A DNA stretch of 64,000 bases from Streptomyces sp. NBC_00457. GTDB lineage: Bacteria > Actinomycetota > Actinomycetes > Streptomycetales > Streptomycetaceae. The position numbers and the translations under genes are program-made. Below are positions 19,333 to 27,799 of the stretch, piece after piece (within the stretch, counting starts at the first letter, position 1; each line of letters opens with the position of its first letter). Under the pieces are notes generated by a model. It was not told the DNA's origin. It did not search any database and saw only the letters and a list, made by a program, of their open reading frames with translations. Where the stretch lies: NCBI RefSeq assembly GCF_036014015.1, contig NZ_CP107905.1, positions 7,998,001 through 8,062,000 on the forward strand, written 5' to 3'.

Positions 19333-21063
19333 ATGGCGGCGCAATTCGGCAGGAGGCTGCGCGCAGGTGCGGCAACGACGGCCGCGGCCGCGTTGGCGGT
19401 CGCAGCGCTGTCCGCGTCCCAGGCGCCGGGCGTCACCGTCGACGACTCCGGCAGACGGACCGCCGGCGACGCCCAGTCCACCCCCGACGCGGACCCGCCT
19501 GCGGAGAGCGCGACCGGCAACTCGCCGTACTACACGGACCTGCCGCCGCTCAACACGCCCAGCCCCACGCCGACCATCGGCAGCCCCGCCGCCCGCGGCG
19601 CGGCGGAGGCAGGCATACCCGCCACCGTCCTCGACGCCTACAAGCAGGCGGCGGCGTCGCTCCGGGCGTCCAAGCCCGGCTGCAACCTGCCCTGGGAACT
19701 CCTCGCCGCCATCGGCAAGGTCGAGTCGGGCCAGGCCCGGGGCGGCCGCGTCAACTCCGCCGGCGACACCCTCTCGCCGATCCTCGGCCCGCAGCTCAAC
19801 GGCAACGGCTTCGCGAACATCAGCGACACCGACGGCGGCGTGTACGACGGTGACAGCTCGTACGACCGTGCCGTCGGGCCCATGCAGTTCATCCCGTCCA
19901 CCTGGTCGTGGGCGGGCCGCGACGGCAACGGCGACGGCGAGAAGAACCCGAACAACATCTACGACGCCGCGCTCGCCGCCGGCCACTACCTGTGCCGCTA
20001 CGGCTGGGACCTGTCCACCGAGACCGACCTGAGCAGCGCGATCCTCAGCTACAACAACTCGCAGGACTACCTGAACCTGGTCCTGTCGTGGCTGGAGTAC
20101 TACCGCAAGGGCACGCACGAGGTCCCGGACGGCACGGGCACGCTGCCGAGGGACCGCAGCGACACCGGCAACGGCGGGGCGAGCACCAGCCCCTCGCCCA
20201 CACCGCCGCGCACGCCAGGCACGACCAGCCCGAGCCCGAAGCCCCCCGCGAACAATGACGGCGGCTCCGGGAGTCCGAGCCCCAAGCCGCCGTCGGAATC
20301 CCCGAGCGACCCGAACACCCCGGACCCGACCCCCACCGACACGGTGGACCGCCTGGAAGACGCGGGCACCGCAGACCTCACCGCGATGGCCGGCGACACG
20401 TTCATCCAGAAGATCAGCACCCGCGCCGAGACCGAGGACGGCGAGGCGGTCGGCAAGGTCAGGATCCGCTTCACGATCACCGGCGACACCGACGCCACCT
20501 TCACCGGCGGCGAGAACGTGGCCACGGTCGCCACCAACGCCTCCGGTGTCGCCGTCGCACCCGCGCTGAAGGCCGGTGAGAAGACGGGCGACTTCACCGT
20601 CCGCGCCACCGTCGTCGGCCGCACCGTCGGCGCCGTCAACTACACGGCGACCGTCACCGAACGAGTCGCCAGCGCCCTCACCCGCACCAGCGCAACCGCG
20701 CTGACCTGCCCGGCGGGCGGCGAGTTCGCCGAGCAGGTCGAGGTGAAGGCGACGTACCGGGGCGAGGCCGCGGACAAGGTCGCCGCCACCGCCACACTGA
20801 TCAAGTCGGTGCTCGACCCGACCGAGAACGACAAGGGCCCCTACTTCAAGGACGCGAACGGCAAGACCGTACGCACCCTGACCGGTCTCAAGACCGACGG
20901 GAACGGGCTGCTGAAGCTGCCCAAGCTCTACGCGGACGACACCACCGGCACGTTCCTGCTCCGCATCGACACCGCGGGCGGGGCGACGCTCACGGTCATG
21001 CTGACCGTGGAGAAGGCCGCGGCGACGTCCTCACCGAGCCCGTCGGCGAGCCCCAGCGCGTAG
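19333..21063 (+). CDS. Secreted lytic transglycosylase with Ig-like C-terminal domains
   Basis: A 576-residue exported peptidoglycan-cleaving enzyme. It has a signal peptide (residues 1-35), an SLT-type domain at about 85-265 (catalytic Glu in LLAAIGKVESGQ, then AVGPMQFIPSTW and a repeated NNS/Asn region) and a long Pro/Ser-rich linker (about 270-340). At about 345-560 are two Ig-like/BIg-type repeats (DTFIQKISTRAETEDGEAVG and EFAEQVEVKATYRGEAADKV). The ATG at 19333 follows GGGAGGG at nine bases. It is probably active in growth or spore germination. A long structured leader precedes it. Confidence 0.9.
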   Translation: MAAQFGRRLRAGAATTAAAALAVAALSASQAPGVTVDDSGRRTAGDAQSTPDADPPAESATGNSPYYTDLPPLNTPSPTPTIGSPAARGAAEAGIPATVLDAYKQAAASLRASKPGCNLPWELLAAIGKVESGQARGGRVNSAGDTLSPILGPQLNGNGFANISDTDGGVYDGDSSYDRAVGPMQFIPSTWSWAGRDGNGDGEKNPNNIYDAALAAGHYLCRYGWDLSTETDLSSAILSYNNSQDYLNLVLSWLEYYRKGTHEVPDGTGTLPRDRSDTGNGGASTSPSPTPPRTPGTTSPSPKPPANNDGGSGSPSPKPPSESPSDPNTPDPTPTDTVDRLEDAGTADLTAMAGDTFIQKISTRAETEDGEAVGKVRIRFTITGDTDATFTGGENVATVATNASGVAVAPALKAGEKTGDFTVRATVVGRTVGAVNYTATVTERVASALTRTSATALTCPAGGEFAEQVEVKATYRGEAADKVAATATLIKSVLDPTENDKGPYFKDANGKTVRTLTGLKTDGNGLLKLPKLYADDTTGTFLLRIDTAGGATLTVMLTVEKAAATSSPSPSASPSA

Positions 21064-21106
21064 CCCCTCGTACTCGATCCCACAACTTCACACAGCTTTC
21101 TACGAC

Positions 21107-21143
21107 AACGACGGCGCCCCTTCGCCGAGGGGGCGCCGTCGTT
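21107..21143 (+). terminator. Terminator after the transglycosylase gene
   Basis: A 14-bp perfect stem (AACGACGGCGCCCC at 21107-21120 with its complement at 21130-21143) with a nine-base loop lies 44 bp after the stop codon. Confidence 0.85.
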
Positions 21144-21232
21144 GTGTGTGCAACGTGTTCTCATCTCGCCCGCCCGTTGCTACGGTGCCGGACCTGACGA
21201 TGTATCAGTTCCGCCCGTCGGGAGGCGTCCCT

Positions 21233-21367
21233 ATGCGCGCCCTGATCGCCGCCGCGACCGGTCTCGCCGTCGCGCTCGCCCTCGTGCTCACCATCACGGC
21301 GCTGGGCTCACCCACCGGCGAGACCTCCCCGAAGCCGCTCCTGACAACGGTGCCCGCACACCCCTGA
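21233..21367 (+). CDS. SPW_0924-family small membrane protein
   Basis: A 44-residue protein beginning MRALIAAATGLAVALALVL, a single hydrophobic helix, with a short Thr/Pro-rich tail. It matches the small Streptomyces SPW_0924 family as I remember it; the function is unknown. A GGAGG lies seven bases before the ATG. It is followed 21 bp later by the DUF3068 gene on the same strand, so the two are likely cotranscribed. Confidence 0.8.
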   Translation: MRALIAAATGLAVALALVLTITALGSPTGETSPKPLLTTVPAHP

Positions 21368-21388
21368 CCACCCGGGAGGGAGGCCGAG

Positions 21389-22381
21389 ATGCGCCGCAAG
21401 GCCAGCCTGATCCTGCTCGCCCTCGCCGTGTTCTTCGCGGCGCTGTCCCCACTGCTGCGCTGGTACACCTTCCCGCGCCTGGCCAAGATCCCGCCCAACC
21501 AGTACCAGGACATGGTCCTCGAGGCGAAGGACGCGACCCTCCTCGACTACGGCACCATGCAGGCGCGCAAGGTCCCCAAGGTCACCATCGTGCAGACCCT
21601 CAAGGGCAACGTGGAGGAGTCCGAGAAGATCGAGAAGACCGCGGGCAAGGACGTCGTCGTCTGGGACGGGCTGTCCTACGTCGTCGGACCCGACGGCAAG
21701 ATGGTCTCCAAGATCCCCGAGCGCTACATCTTCGACGCCCACACCCAGGAACCCGTCCACGCCACGGGCGAGATGGTCGACGGCGACCCGGTGCGCCGGG
21801 ACGGCATCGAGTTCAAATGGCCGTTCATGACGGAGAAACGGGACTACGAGTACTTCGACGCGCAGGCGCGCGTGACGGCGCCGATCCACTACAAGGGGAC
21901 GCAGGACTTCCGCGGCGTCGAGGTCTACTACTTCGAGCAGACCATTCCGTGGACGAAGGTGTCGATGCCCAAGACGATGCCGGTCCAGGGCATCACACCG
22001 GAATCGGTCGCCAAGACCGGCACCACCCGCTGGTACACCACCGTCCGCAAGTTCTGGGTCGAACCGCTGACCGGCGCCCCCGTCTACGGCGAGGAGATCC
22101 ACAAGGAGGAACTCCGCGGCGGCACCCTGCTCGGCGACCGCGACAAGGTGACGGCGTTCGCCGGGCACGTGAAGATGCGCGAGGACTACATCGACTCCAC
22201 CGTCGACCTGGTCAAGTCCAACCGCACCCTGGTCCTGCTGATGACGTCGTACCTGCCGTGGGGCTTCCTCTTCCTCGGCGCCCTGCTGCTGTCCCTCTCC
22301 CTCTACCTGGAGGCCCGCAGCCGCCGCCCCGCCGGCCCCGCGGGAGTGGAAACGGCGGCGCCTGAGCCGGTCAGCGCCTGA
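21389..22381 (+). CDS. DUF3068 / PorA-family membrane protein
   Basis: A 330-residue protein with membrane helices at both ends (about 5-25 and 283-305) and a large extracytoplasmic domain between them. It has the DUF3068 pattern, including LLRWYTFPRLAKIP, FKWPFMTEKRDYEYFD and GEEIHKEE. DUF3068 is grouped with PorA-like proteins, but pore function in Streptomyces is unproven. It overlaps the convergent hrpB gene by 11 bases at the stop codons. Confidence 0.87.
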   Translation: MRRKASLILLALAVFFAALSPLLRWYTFPRLAKIPPNQYQDMVLEAKDATLLDYGTMQARKVPKVTIVQTLKGNVEESEKIEKTAGKDVVVWDGLSYVVGPDGKMVSKIPERYIFDAHTQEPVHATGEMVDGDPVRRDGIEFKWPFMTEKRDYEYFDAQARVTAPIHYKGTQDFRGVEVYYFEQTIPWTKVSMPKTMPVQGITPESVAKTGTTRWYTTVRKFWVEPLTGAPVYGEEIHKEELRGGTLLGDRDKVTAFAGHVKMREDYIDSTVDLVKSNRTLVLLMTSYLPWGFLFLGALLLSLSLYLEARSRRPAGPAGVETAAPEPVSA

Positions 22382-24857
22382 GCCGGGCGTTGGTGTGCCG
22401 GGTCGGCTCGGCGGTGGCCGGGTCCTCGGGCCACGGATGCTTCGGATACCGGCCGCGCAGCTCCGCCCGTACGCCCTTGTAGCCGTCCCGCCAGAAGGAC
22501 GCGAGGTCGGCGGTGACGGCCGCGGGCCGGCCGGCGGGGGAGAGCAGATGCACGAGCACCGCCACACCGGCGAGGCTCGGCGACTCCTGGAGCCCGAACA
22601 TCTCCTGCAACTTCACCGCGAGCACAGGCTGCTCGGGGTTGGCGTAGTCGATCCGGATTCTGGACCCACTGGGTACGGCGATCCGCTCGGGCGCGAGCTC
22701 GTCGAGCCGCGCGGCGTCACCTGAGGCCCAGGGCAGCAGCCGGGTAAGCGCGGCCCCGGCGTCGATACGAGCGAGATCCGCGCGCCGCCGCGCACGGCCA
22801 AGCTCCGGCTCCAACCACTCCTCCACGCGCGCGTGCAGCGTGTCATCGGAGACATCGGGCCACGGCTCACCGAGATGCAGCCGCAGAAAGGCGAGCCGCT
22901 GCCGCAGTACCTCGGCATCGGGGGACCAGCGCAACAGGCCGAACCCTTCCTGCCGCAGCCCGTCGAGAAGGGCATCGCGTACGAGGACGGGGTCGGGGCT
23001 CCTGAGCGGACGCACCGCCAGCTCGATCGCCCCGAGCCGCTCGACGCTCCGGGCGACGACGTCCCCGTCGGCCCAGTGCACCTCCTGGCCCTCGGAATAC
23101 AGCGAGGCGGCAGCCGACCGTGCCCGGCCCTCGTCCACCACGGCGGCAAGCTGCACGCGCGCGTGCCCTTTGCCCACGGGCCGATCCGCCGCGGCAACGG
23201 CGATCCAGGCCGCACCCCGCAGCGCACTCCCCTCCCCGAGCTCGGCACGCGTCCCGGACGCCATGAGATAGGAGGCCCCGTCGGCCTTGGCGAGGCGCTC
23301 GGGGAACGCGAGGGCCGTGACCAGCCCGACAAGACGGTCATCGGAGTCACCGGCGGACGGCTGGGAAACCCCCTCCGAAGCGGCCCGAAGTCGCCGCACC
23401 TCCGTCCGCCACCGTCCCGCGTAGGCGTCACCGCCGCGCCGGGCGGTGCGCAGCGCGGCCACCAGATCATCCCCGTAGTCCCGTGGCACTTCCTCGGAGA
23501 GCAGCGCCACGACCTCCGCGCCCCCACCAGGGGCGTCCAGCAGGGCACGCCCCAGCCGCGGATGCAAGCCCAGCCGCGCCAACCGCCTCCCACGCTCCGT
23601 GGCCCGCCCGTGGGAGTCCACCGCTCCGATCGCTGACAGCACGGCCCGCGCCGCCGCCATCGCCCCACCCGGCGGAGGATCCAGCAGCGCCAGTCCGGAG
23701 GCCTCAGGATCGCCCCAGCACGCCGCCTGAAGGGCGAACGCCGTCAGGTCGGCCACCTTGATCTCCGGCGACGGGAAACGCGGCAGACGCGCGTCCTCGG
23801 CCTCCGCCCAACACCGGTAGACCGCCCCCGGCGCCTCACGCCCGGCACGCCCCGCCCGCTGCCGGCCGGCCGCCAGCGAGGCCCGTACCGTGGTCAGCGC
23901 GCTCAGCCCGCGCGCGTGATCGACCCGCGGCTCCCGGGCCAGCCCCGAGTCGACGACCACCCGCACGCCGGGAACCGTCAGAGAGGACTCGGCCACGGAC
24001 GTCGTCAGCACCACCCGGCGCCGCACACCGGACGACAGCACGGCGTCCTGCACCGCCGCCGGTGCCCGCCCGTGCACCTGAAGCACCTCGACATCCCCCA
24101 GGCCGCCCAGCTGCCCGGCCACCCGCGCGATCTCCCCGACCCCCGGCAGGAAACACAGCACGTCCCCCGGCCGCTCGGCCAGCGCCCGCCGTACCACCGA
24201 CGCCACATGGGCGAGCAGCGCCGGGTCGACCCGCATGCCGTGCGGCGGCCGCACCGGACGCACCGGTGGCGCCCACACCACCTCCACCGGATACGAGACC
24301 CCCTCGGCCTCGACCACCGGCGCCCCGCCGAGCAGCCGCGCCCACCCTTGCGCGTCGGTCGTCGCGGACGCGGCCACCAGCCGCAGCTCCGGCCGCAGCG
24401 TCTCCCGTACGTCCCACAGGAACGCCGCCACCGTGTCCGCGTCCAGATGCCGCTCATGGCACTCGTCGAGCACCACCACGTCCACGCCCGCCAGCTCCTG
24501 GTCGCGCTGCACCCGCTGCAACAGCACGCCGGTCGTGACGACCTCCACGCGCGCGTGCCGCCCCACGACCCGCTCCCCGCGCACGGTGTAGCCGACGCTC
24601 TCCCCGACCTTCTCGCCCAGCAGCCACGCCATGCGCCGCGCCGCCGCCCGCGCCGCGATCCGCCGCGGCTCGGCGACGATCACACGGCGTACGGGACCGT
24701 CCCCGAGCAGTCCGGACAGAGCGAGCGGCACGAGGGTCGTCTTGCCCGTGCCGGGCGGTGCCACGAGGACCGCGGTGCCGTGCGCGTCCAGGGCGCCGTC
24801 CAGTGCGGGCAGGGCGCCGCGTACGGGCAGCGCGTCCAGGGCGTCGTAACGGATCAC
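22371..24857 (-). CDS. hrpB: ATP-dependent helicase HrpB
   Basis: An 828-residue DExH-box helicase of the HrpB family (RNA helicase-like, substrate unclear). It has Walker A (PPGTGKT, about 34-40), motif II DECH at 131-134, motif III SATT, motif VI (GRAGR within QRAGRAGREAPG), the winged-helix/HA2 region and the HrpB C-terminal domain ending near FWRDGYKGVRAELRGRYPKH. It is in a plain housekeeping setting, five bases from the downstream methyltransferase gene. It contains three exact copies of the CACGCGCGCGTG palindrome. Confidence 0.95.
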   Translation of the reverse strand: MIRYDALDALPVRGALPALDGALDAHGTAVLVAPPGTGKTTLVPLALSGLLGDGPVRRVIVAEPRRIAARAAARRMAWLLGEKVGESVGYTVRGERVVGRHARVEVVTTGVLLQRVQRDQELAGVDVVVLDECHERHLDADTVAAFLWDVRETLRPELRLVAASATTDAQGWARLLGGAPVVEAEGVSYPVEVVWAPPVRPVRPPHGMRVDPALLAHVASVVRRALAERPGDVLCFLPGVGEIARVAGQLGGLGDVEVLQVHGRAPAAVQDAVLSSGVRRRVVLTTSVAESSLTVPGVRVVVDSGLAREPRVDHARGLSALTTVRASLAAGRQRAGRAGREAPGAVYRCWAEAEDARLPRFPSPEIKVADLTAFALQAACWGDPEASGLALLDPPPGGAMAAARAVLSAIGAVDSHGRATERGRRLARLGLHPRLGRALLDAPGGGAEVVALLSEEVPRDYGDDLVAALRTARRGGDAYAGRWRTEVRRLRAASEGVSQPSAGDSDDRLVGLVTALAFPERLAKADGASYLMASGTRAELGEGSALRGAAWIAVAAADRPVGKGHARVQLAAVVDEGRARSAAASLYSEGQEVHWADGDVVARSVERLGAIELAVRPLRSPDPVLVRDALLDGLRQEGFGLLRWSPDAEVLRQRLAFLRLHLGEPWPDVSDDTLHARVEEWLEPELGRARRRADLARIDAGAALTRLLPWASGDAARLDELAPERIAVPSGSRIRIDYANPEQPVLAVKLQEMFGLQESPSLAGVAVLVHLLSPAGRPAAVTADLASFWRDGYKGVRAELRGRYPKHPWPEDPATAEPTRHTNARLRR

Positions 24858-24861
24858 GCAC

Positions 24862-25497
24862 TCAGTCTCGTACGCACACGAAGATCGCCGTCCCCGGGAT
24901 CAGGTTCCCGCGCAATGGCGACCAGCCGCCCCACTCCGAGGTGTTCCAGTCCGGCCACTCCGGTTCGACCAGATCCACCAGTCGCAGGCCCGCCGCGACG
25001 ACGTCCCGGACGCGGTCGCCGAGGGTCCGGTGGTGTTCGACGTACACCGCGCGGCCGTCGTCGTCCTGCTCGACGTACGGAGTGCGGTCGAAGTAGGACG
25101 ACGAGACGGTCAGCCCCTCGGGGCCGGGCTCGTCCGGGAAGGCCCAGCGGATCGGGTGCGTGACGGAGAAGACGAAACGGCCGCCGGGGCGCAGGACCCG
25201 GCGGATCTCCCGCAGGACAAGGACCGGGTCGGCGACGAACGGCAGCGCCCCGTACGCCGAGCACGCCAGGTCGAAGGAGGCGTCGGCGAAGGGGAGGGCG
25301 CCCGCGTCCGCCTGCACCAGCGGGAACGCCGTACCGATGCGCAGCGCGTGCTGGAGCTGGCGGTGGGAGAGGTCCAGGGCCACCGGGCGGGCACCCTGGG
25401 CGGCCAGCCAGCGCGCGCACTGGGCCGCGCCGGCGCCGATCTCCAGGACGTCCTTGCCCTTCAGCTCCTCCGGCGGACCGAGCAGCTCCGCCTCCAC
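24862..25497 (-). CDS. Class I SAM-dependent methyltransferase (5' end uncertain, no canonical upstream start)
   Basis: A Rossmann-fold methyltransferase. Motif I is VLEIGAGAAQ, the acidic residue after strand 2 is in ALDLS, and motif IV is FDLACSAYGALPF. The first usable start is GTG at 25497. However, an in-frame reading with a sensible protein (TRANRGWWDRNADEYQ, then GDDRFVW) continues upstream to about 25674 with no ATG, GTG, TTG or CTG. That segment is the usual N-terminal cap of this family. Two ATC codons at 25669-25674 sit just after a GAGGGAG ribosome binding site. The true start is probably upstream and non-canonical, or there is a sequence change. Confidence 0.8.
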   Translation of the reverse strand: MEAELLGPPEELKGKDVLEIGAGAAQCARWLAAQGARPVALDLSHRQLQHALRIGTAFPLVQADAGALPFADASFDLACSAYGALPFVADPVLVLREIRRVLRPGGRFVFSVTHPIRWAFPDEPGPEGLTVSSSYFDRTPYVEQDDDGRAVYVEHHRTLGDRVRDVVAAGLRLVDLVEPEWPDWNTSEWGGWSPLRGNLIPGTAIFVCVRD

Positions 25498-25674
25498 CTC
25501 GTCGAGGCCTTCGGGGCACCAGACGAAGCGGTCGTCCCCGAGAAACGTGCCGTGCTCGGTCTGGTATTCGTCCGCGTTGCGGTCCCACCAGCCCCGGTTT
25601 GCCCGGGTGCTCTCCGTGACTGAGGCGTCACGTCGGGTGGCTTCCGGCTCGAACGCTTCGGGCTCTTGGATGAT

Positions 25675-26039
25675 CGGCTCCCTCGTCGTACTCTTCCGTC
25701 CAACCCCGCCGCGGTGGTGTCACGCGAGGGGCGCCTTGGGCCATGCGTGGCCTCAAGGGACACGTATTGTGCCGGGATTGCGGCGATCCGCCCCGGGTGT
25801 GCGCCTTCGCGCATTGACCCTGTCCGGCTGCCCCCGTATGCTACAAGTTGCGCTGCGGGCCTGCGCTCCTCAGACGTAGCAGGCTGCGCTCGCATCTGTT
25901 GTATGTCCCCTCGGTTGTCGAGGCGCCACCAGTGGTTTCGGTGGCGCTTCCTAGGCTGTCCGGCTTCTGCAGAGCGAAACGGGCTCCCGGCGTAAGCAGT
26001 ACCTACGACTTCAATGTCCGTACCGGAGCCCTTTCCCAC
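25675..26039 (+). other. Intergenic region and 5' leader of rpsA
   Basis: About 365 bp without coding signal lie between the methyltransferase N-terminus and rpsA. It holds the rpsA promoter, a leader of roughly 190 nt, and a hairpin at 25923-25947 (GCGCCACC/GGTGGCGC, 9-nt loop). Long leaders of this kind are a site of S1 autoregulation in other bacteria; that is inference here. Confidence 0.5.
25814..25842 (+). promoter_or_regulatory. HrdB-type promoter of rpsA
   Basis: TTGACC (25814-25819), a 17-bp spacer and TATGCT (25837-25842) form a near-consensus vegetative sigma-factor promoter about 200 bp upstream of the S1 start codon, in the orientation of rpsA. Confidence 0.8.
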
Positions 26040-27548
26040 ATGACGAGCAGCACCGAGACCACCGCCACCACCCCGCAGGTTGCGGTCAACGACATCGGTA
26101 ACGAGGAAGCCTTCCTCGCCGCGATCGACGAGACGATCAAGTACTTCAACGACGGCGACATCGTCGACGGCGTCATCGTGAAGGTCGACCGGGACGAGGT
26201 CCTGCTCGACATCGGTTACAAGACCGAAGGCGTTATCCCGAGCCGCGAGCTCTCCATCAAGCACGACGTCGACCCCAATGAGGTCGTCGCCGTGGGCGAT
26301 GAGATCGAGGCCCTTGTTCTCCAGAAGGAGGACAAGGAAGGCCGTCTGATCCTGTCCAAGAAGCGCGCTCAGTACGAGCGTGCCTGGGGCACGATCGAGA
26401 AGATCAAGGAAGAAGACGGCATCGTCACCGGTACCGTCATCGAGGTCGTCAAGGGTGGACTCATCCTCGACATCGGCCTCCGTGGCTTCCTGCCGGCCTC
26501 CCTCGTCGAGATGCGCCGCGTTCGCGACCTCCAGCCGTACGTGGGCAAGGAGCTCGAGGCCAAGATCATCGAGCTGGACAAGAACCGCAACAACGTGGTC
26601 CTGTCCCGCCGTGCCTGGCTGGAGCAGACCCAGTCCGAGGTCCGCCAGACGTTCCTCACGACCCTCCAGAAGGGGCAGGTCCGCTCCGGTGTGGTCTCCT
26701 CGATCGTCAACTTCGGTGCCTTCGTGGACCTGGGTGGCGTCGACGGTCTGGTCCACGTCTCCGAGCTGTCCTGGAAGCACATCGACCACCCCTCCGAGGT
26801 TGTCGAGGTCGGCCAGGAAGTCACCGTCGAGGTCCTCGACGTCGACATGGACCGCGAGCGTGTCTCCCTGTCGCTGAAGGCGACCCAGGAAGACCCGTGG
26901 CAGCAGTTCGCCCGCACCCACCAGATCGGCCAGGTCGTGCCCGGCAAGGTCACGAAGCTGGTTCCGTTCGGTGCGTTCGTCCGCGTGGACGAGGGCATCG
27001 AGGGTCTGGTCCACATCTCCGAGCTGGCCGAGCGCCACGTGGAGATCCCGGAGCAGGTCGTCCAGGTCAACGACGAGATCTTCGTCAAGGTCATCGACAT
27101 CGACCTCGAGCGCCGTCGCATCAGCCTCTCGCTGAAGCAGGCCAACGAGTCCTTCGGCTCCGACCCGGCCTCGGTCGAGTTCGACCCGACGCTGTACGGC
27201 ATGGCCGCGTCGTACGACGACCAGGGCAACTACATCTACCCCGAGGGCTTCGACCCCGAGACCAACGACTGGCTCGAGGGTTACGAGAAGCAGCGCGAGG
27301 AGTGGGAGCGCCAGTACGCCGAGGCGCAGCAGCGCTTCGAGCAGCACCAGCAGCAGGTCATCAAGTCCCGCGAGGCCGACGCCGCTGCCGCGGCCGAGGG
27401 CGGCGACACGGCGGGTGCGGCTCCGGCCGCGTCCGGTGGTGGCGGCGGCGGTTCGTACTCCTCCGAGGGCCCGGACAACTCCGGTGCGCTGGCCTCGGAC
27501 GAGGCGCTTGCCGCGCTGCGGGAGAAGCTGGCGGGTGGGCAGAGCTGA
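26040..27548 (+). CDS. rpsA: 30S ribosomal protein S1
   Basis: A 502-residue ribosomal protein that binds mRNA at translation initiation. Four S1 RNA-binding domains lie at about 36-105, 123-188, 209-277 and 294-363; the last two contain NFGAFVDLGGVDGLVHVSEL and PFGAFVRVDEGIEGLVHISE. The acidic, Gln- and Gly-rich C-terminal tail (about 390-502) is typical of actinobacteria, which have four domains instead of six. The ATG at 26040 follows a GGAG. It is driven by a strong upstream promoter and ends in a good terminator. Confidence 0.98.
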   Translation: MTSSTETTATTPQVAVNDIGNEEAFLAAIDETIKYFNDGDIVDGVIVKVDRDEVLLDIGYKTEGVIPSRELSIKHDVDPNEVVAVGDEIEALVLQKEDKEGRLILSKKRAQYERAWGTIEKIKEEDGIVTGTVIEVVKGGLILDIGLRGFLPASLVEMRRVRDLQPYVGKELEAKIIELDKNRNNVVLSRRAWLEQTQSEVRQTFLTTLQKGQVRSGVVSSIVNFGAFVDLGGVDGLVHVSELSWKHIDHPSEVVEVGQEVTVEVLDVDMDRERVSLSLKATQEDPWQQFARTHQIGQVVPGKVTKLVPFGAFVRVDEGIEGLVHISELAERHVEIPEQVVQVNDEIFVKVIDIDLERRRISLSLKQANESFGSDPASVEFDPTLYGMAASYDDQGNYIYPEGFDPETNDWLEGYEKQREEWERQYAEAQQRFEQHQQQVIKSREADAAAAAEGGDTAGAAPAASGGGGGGSYSSEGPDNSGALASDEALAALREKLAGGQS

Positions 27549-27585
27549 ACGCTCAACGCTGGCCGCTGAGGCATAGCGGTTAGTT

Positions 27586-27619
27586 TGAGGGGCCGTACCT
27601 TTCGAGGTGCGGTCCCTCA
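27586..27619 (+). terminator. Terminator of rpsA
   Basis: A 14-pair stem (TGAGGGGCCGTACC with GGTGCGGTCCCTCA, two G-U pairs; 27586-27599 and 27606-27619), a six-base loop and a short T-rich tail lie 38 bp after the stop. Confidence 0.88.
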
Positions 27620-27640
27620 GTCTTGTGCGGTTGTTGTTCG

Positions 27641-27684
27641 GCTGCGGGGCGGTGGGGGCTGGTCGCGCAGTTCCCCGCGCCCCT
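27641..27684 (-). repeat. Dispersed intergenic repeat, short subtype (copy B)
   Basis: Read on the minus strand this is AGGGGCGCGGGGAACTGCG, CGACCAGCC and a final CGCAGC. It matches copy A at 17656 in both the core and the end, with a different filler between. It lies downstream of the rpsA terminator. Confidence 0.8.
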
Positions 27685-27799
27685 GAGGCGTCTTCGCCAC
27701 CTTTGTAGAAACGTGCGGGATACACGAGTAACTGATGGGCCGTAACCGGTCGTTGGGACGCTTCCCCGGTCATTCATGATCGGACAAGGGAGCCGGTAT

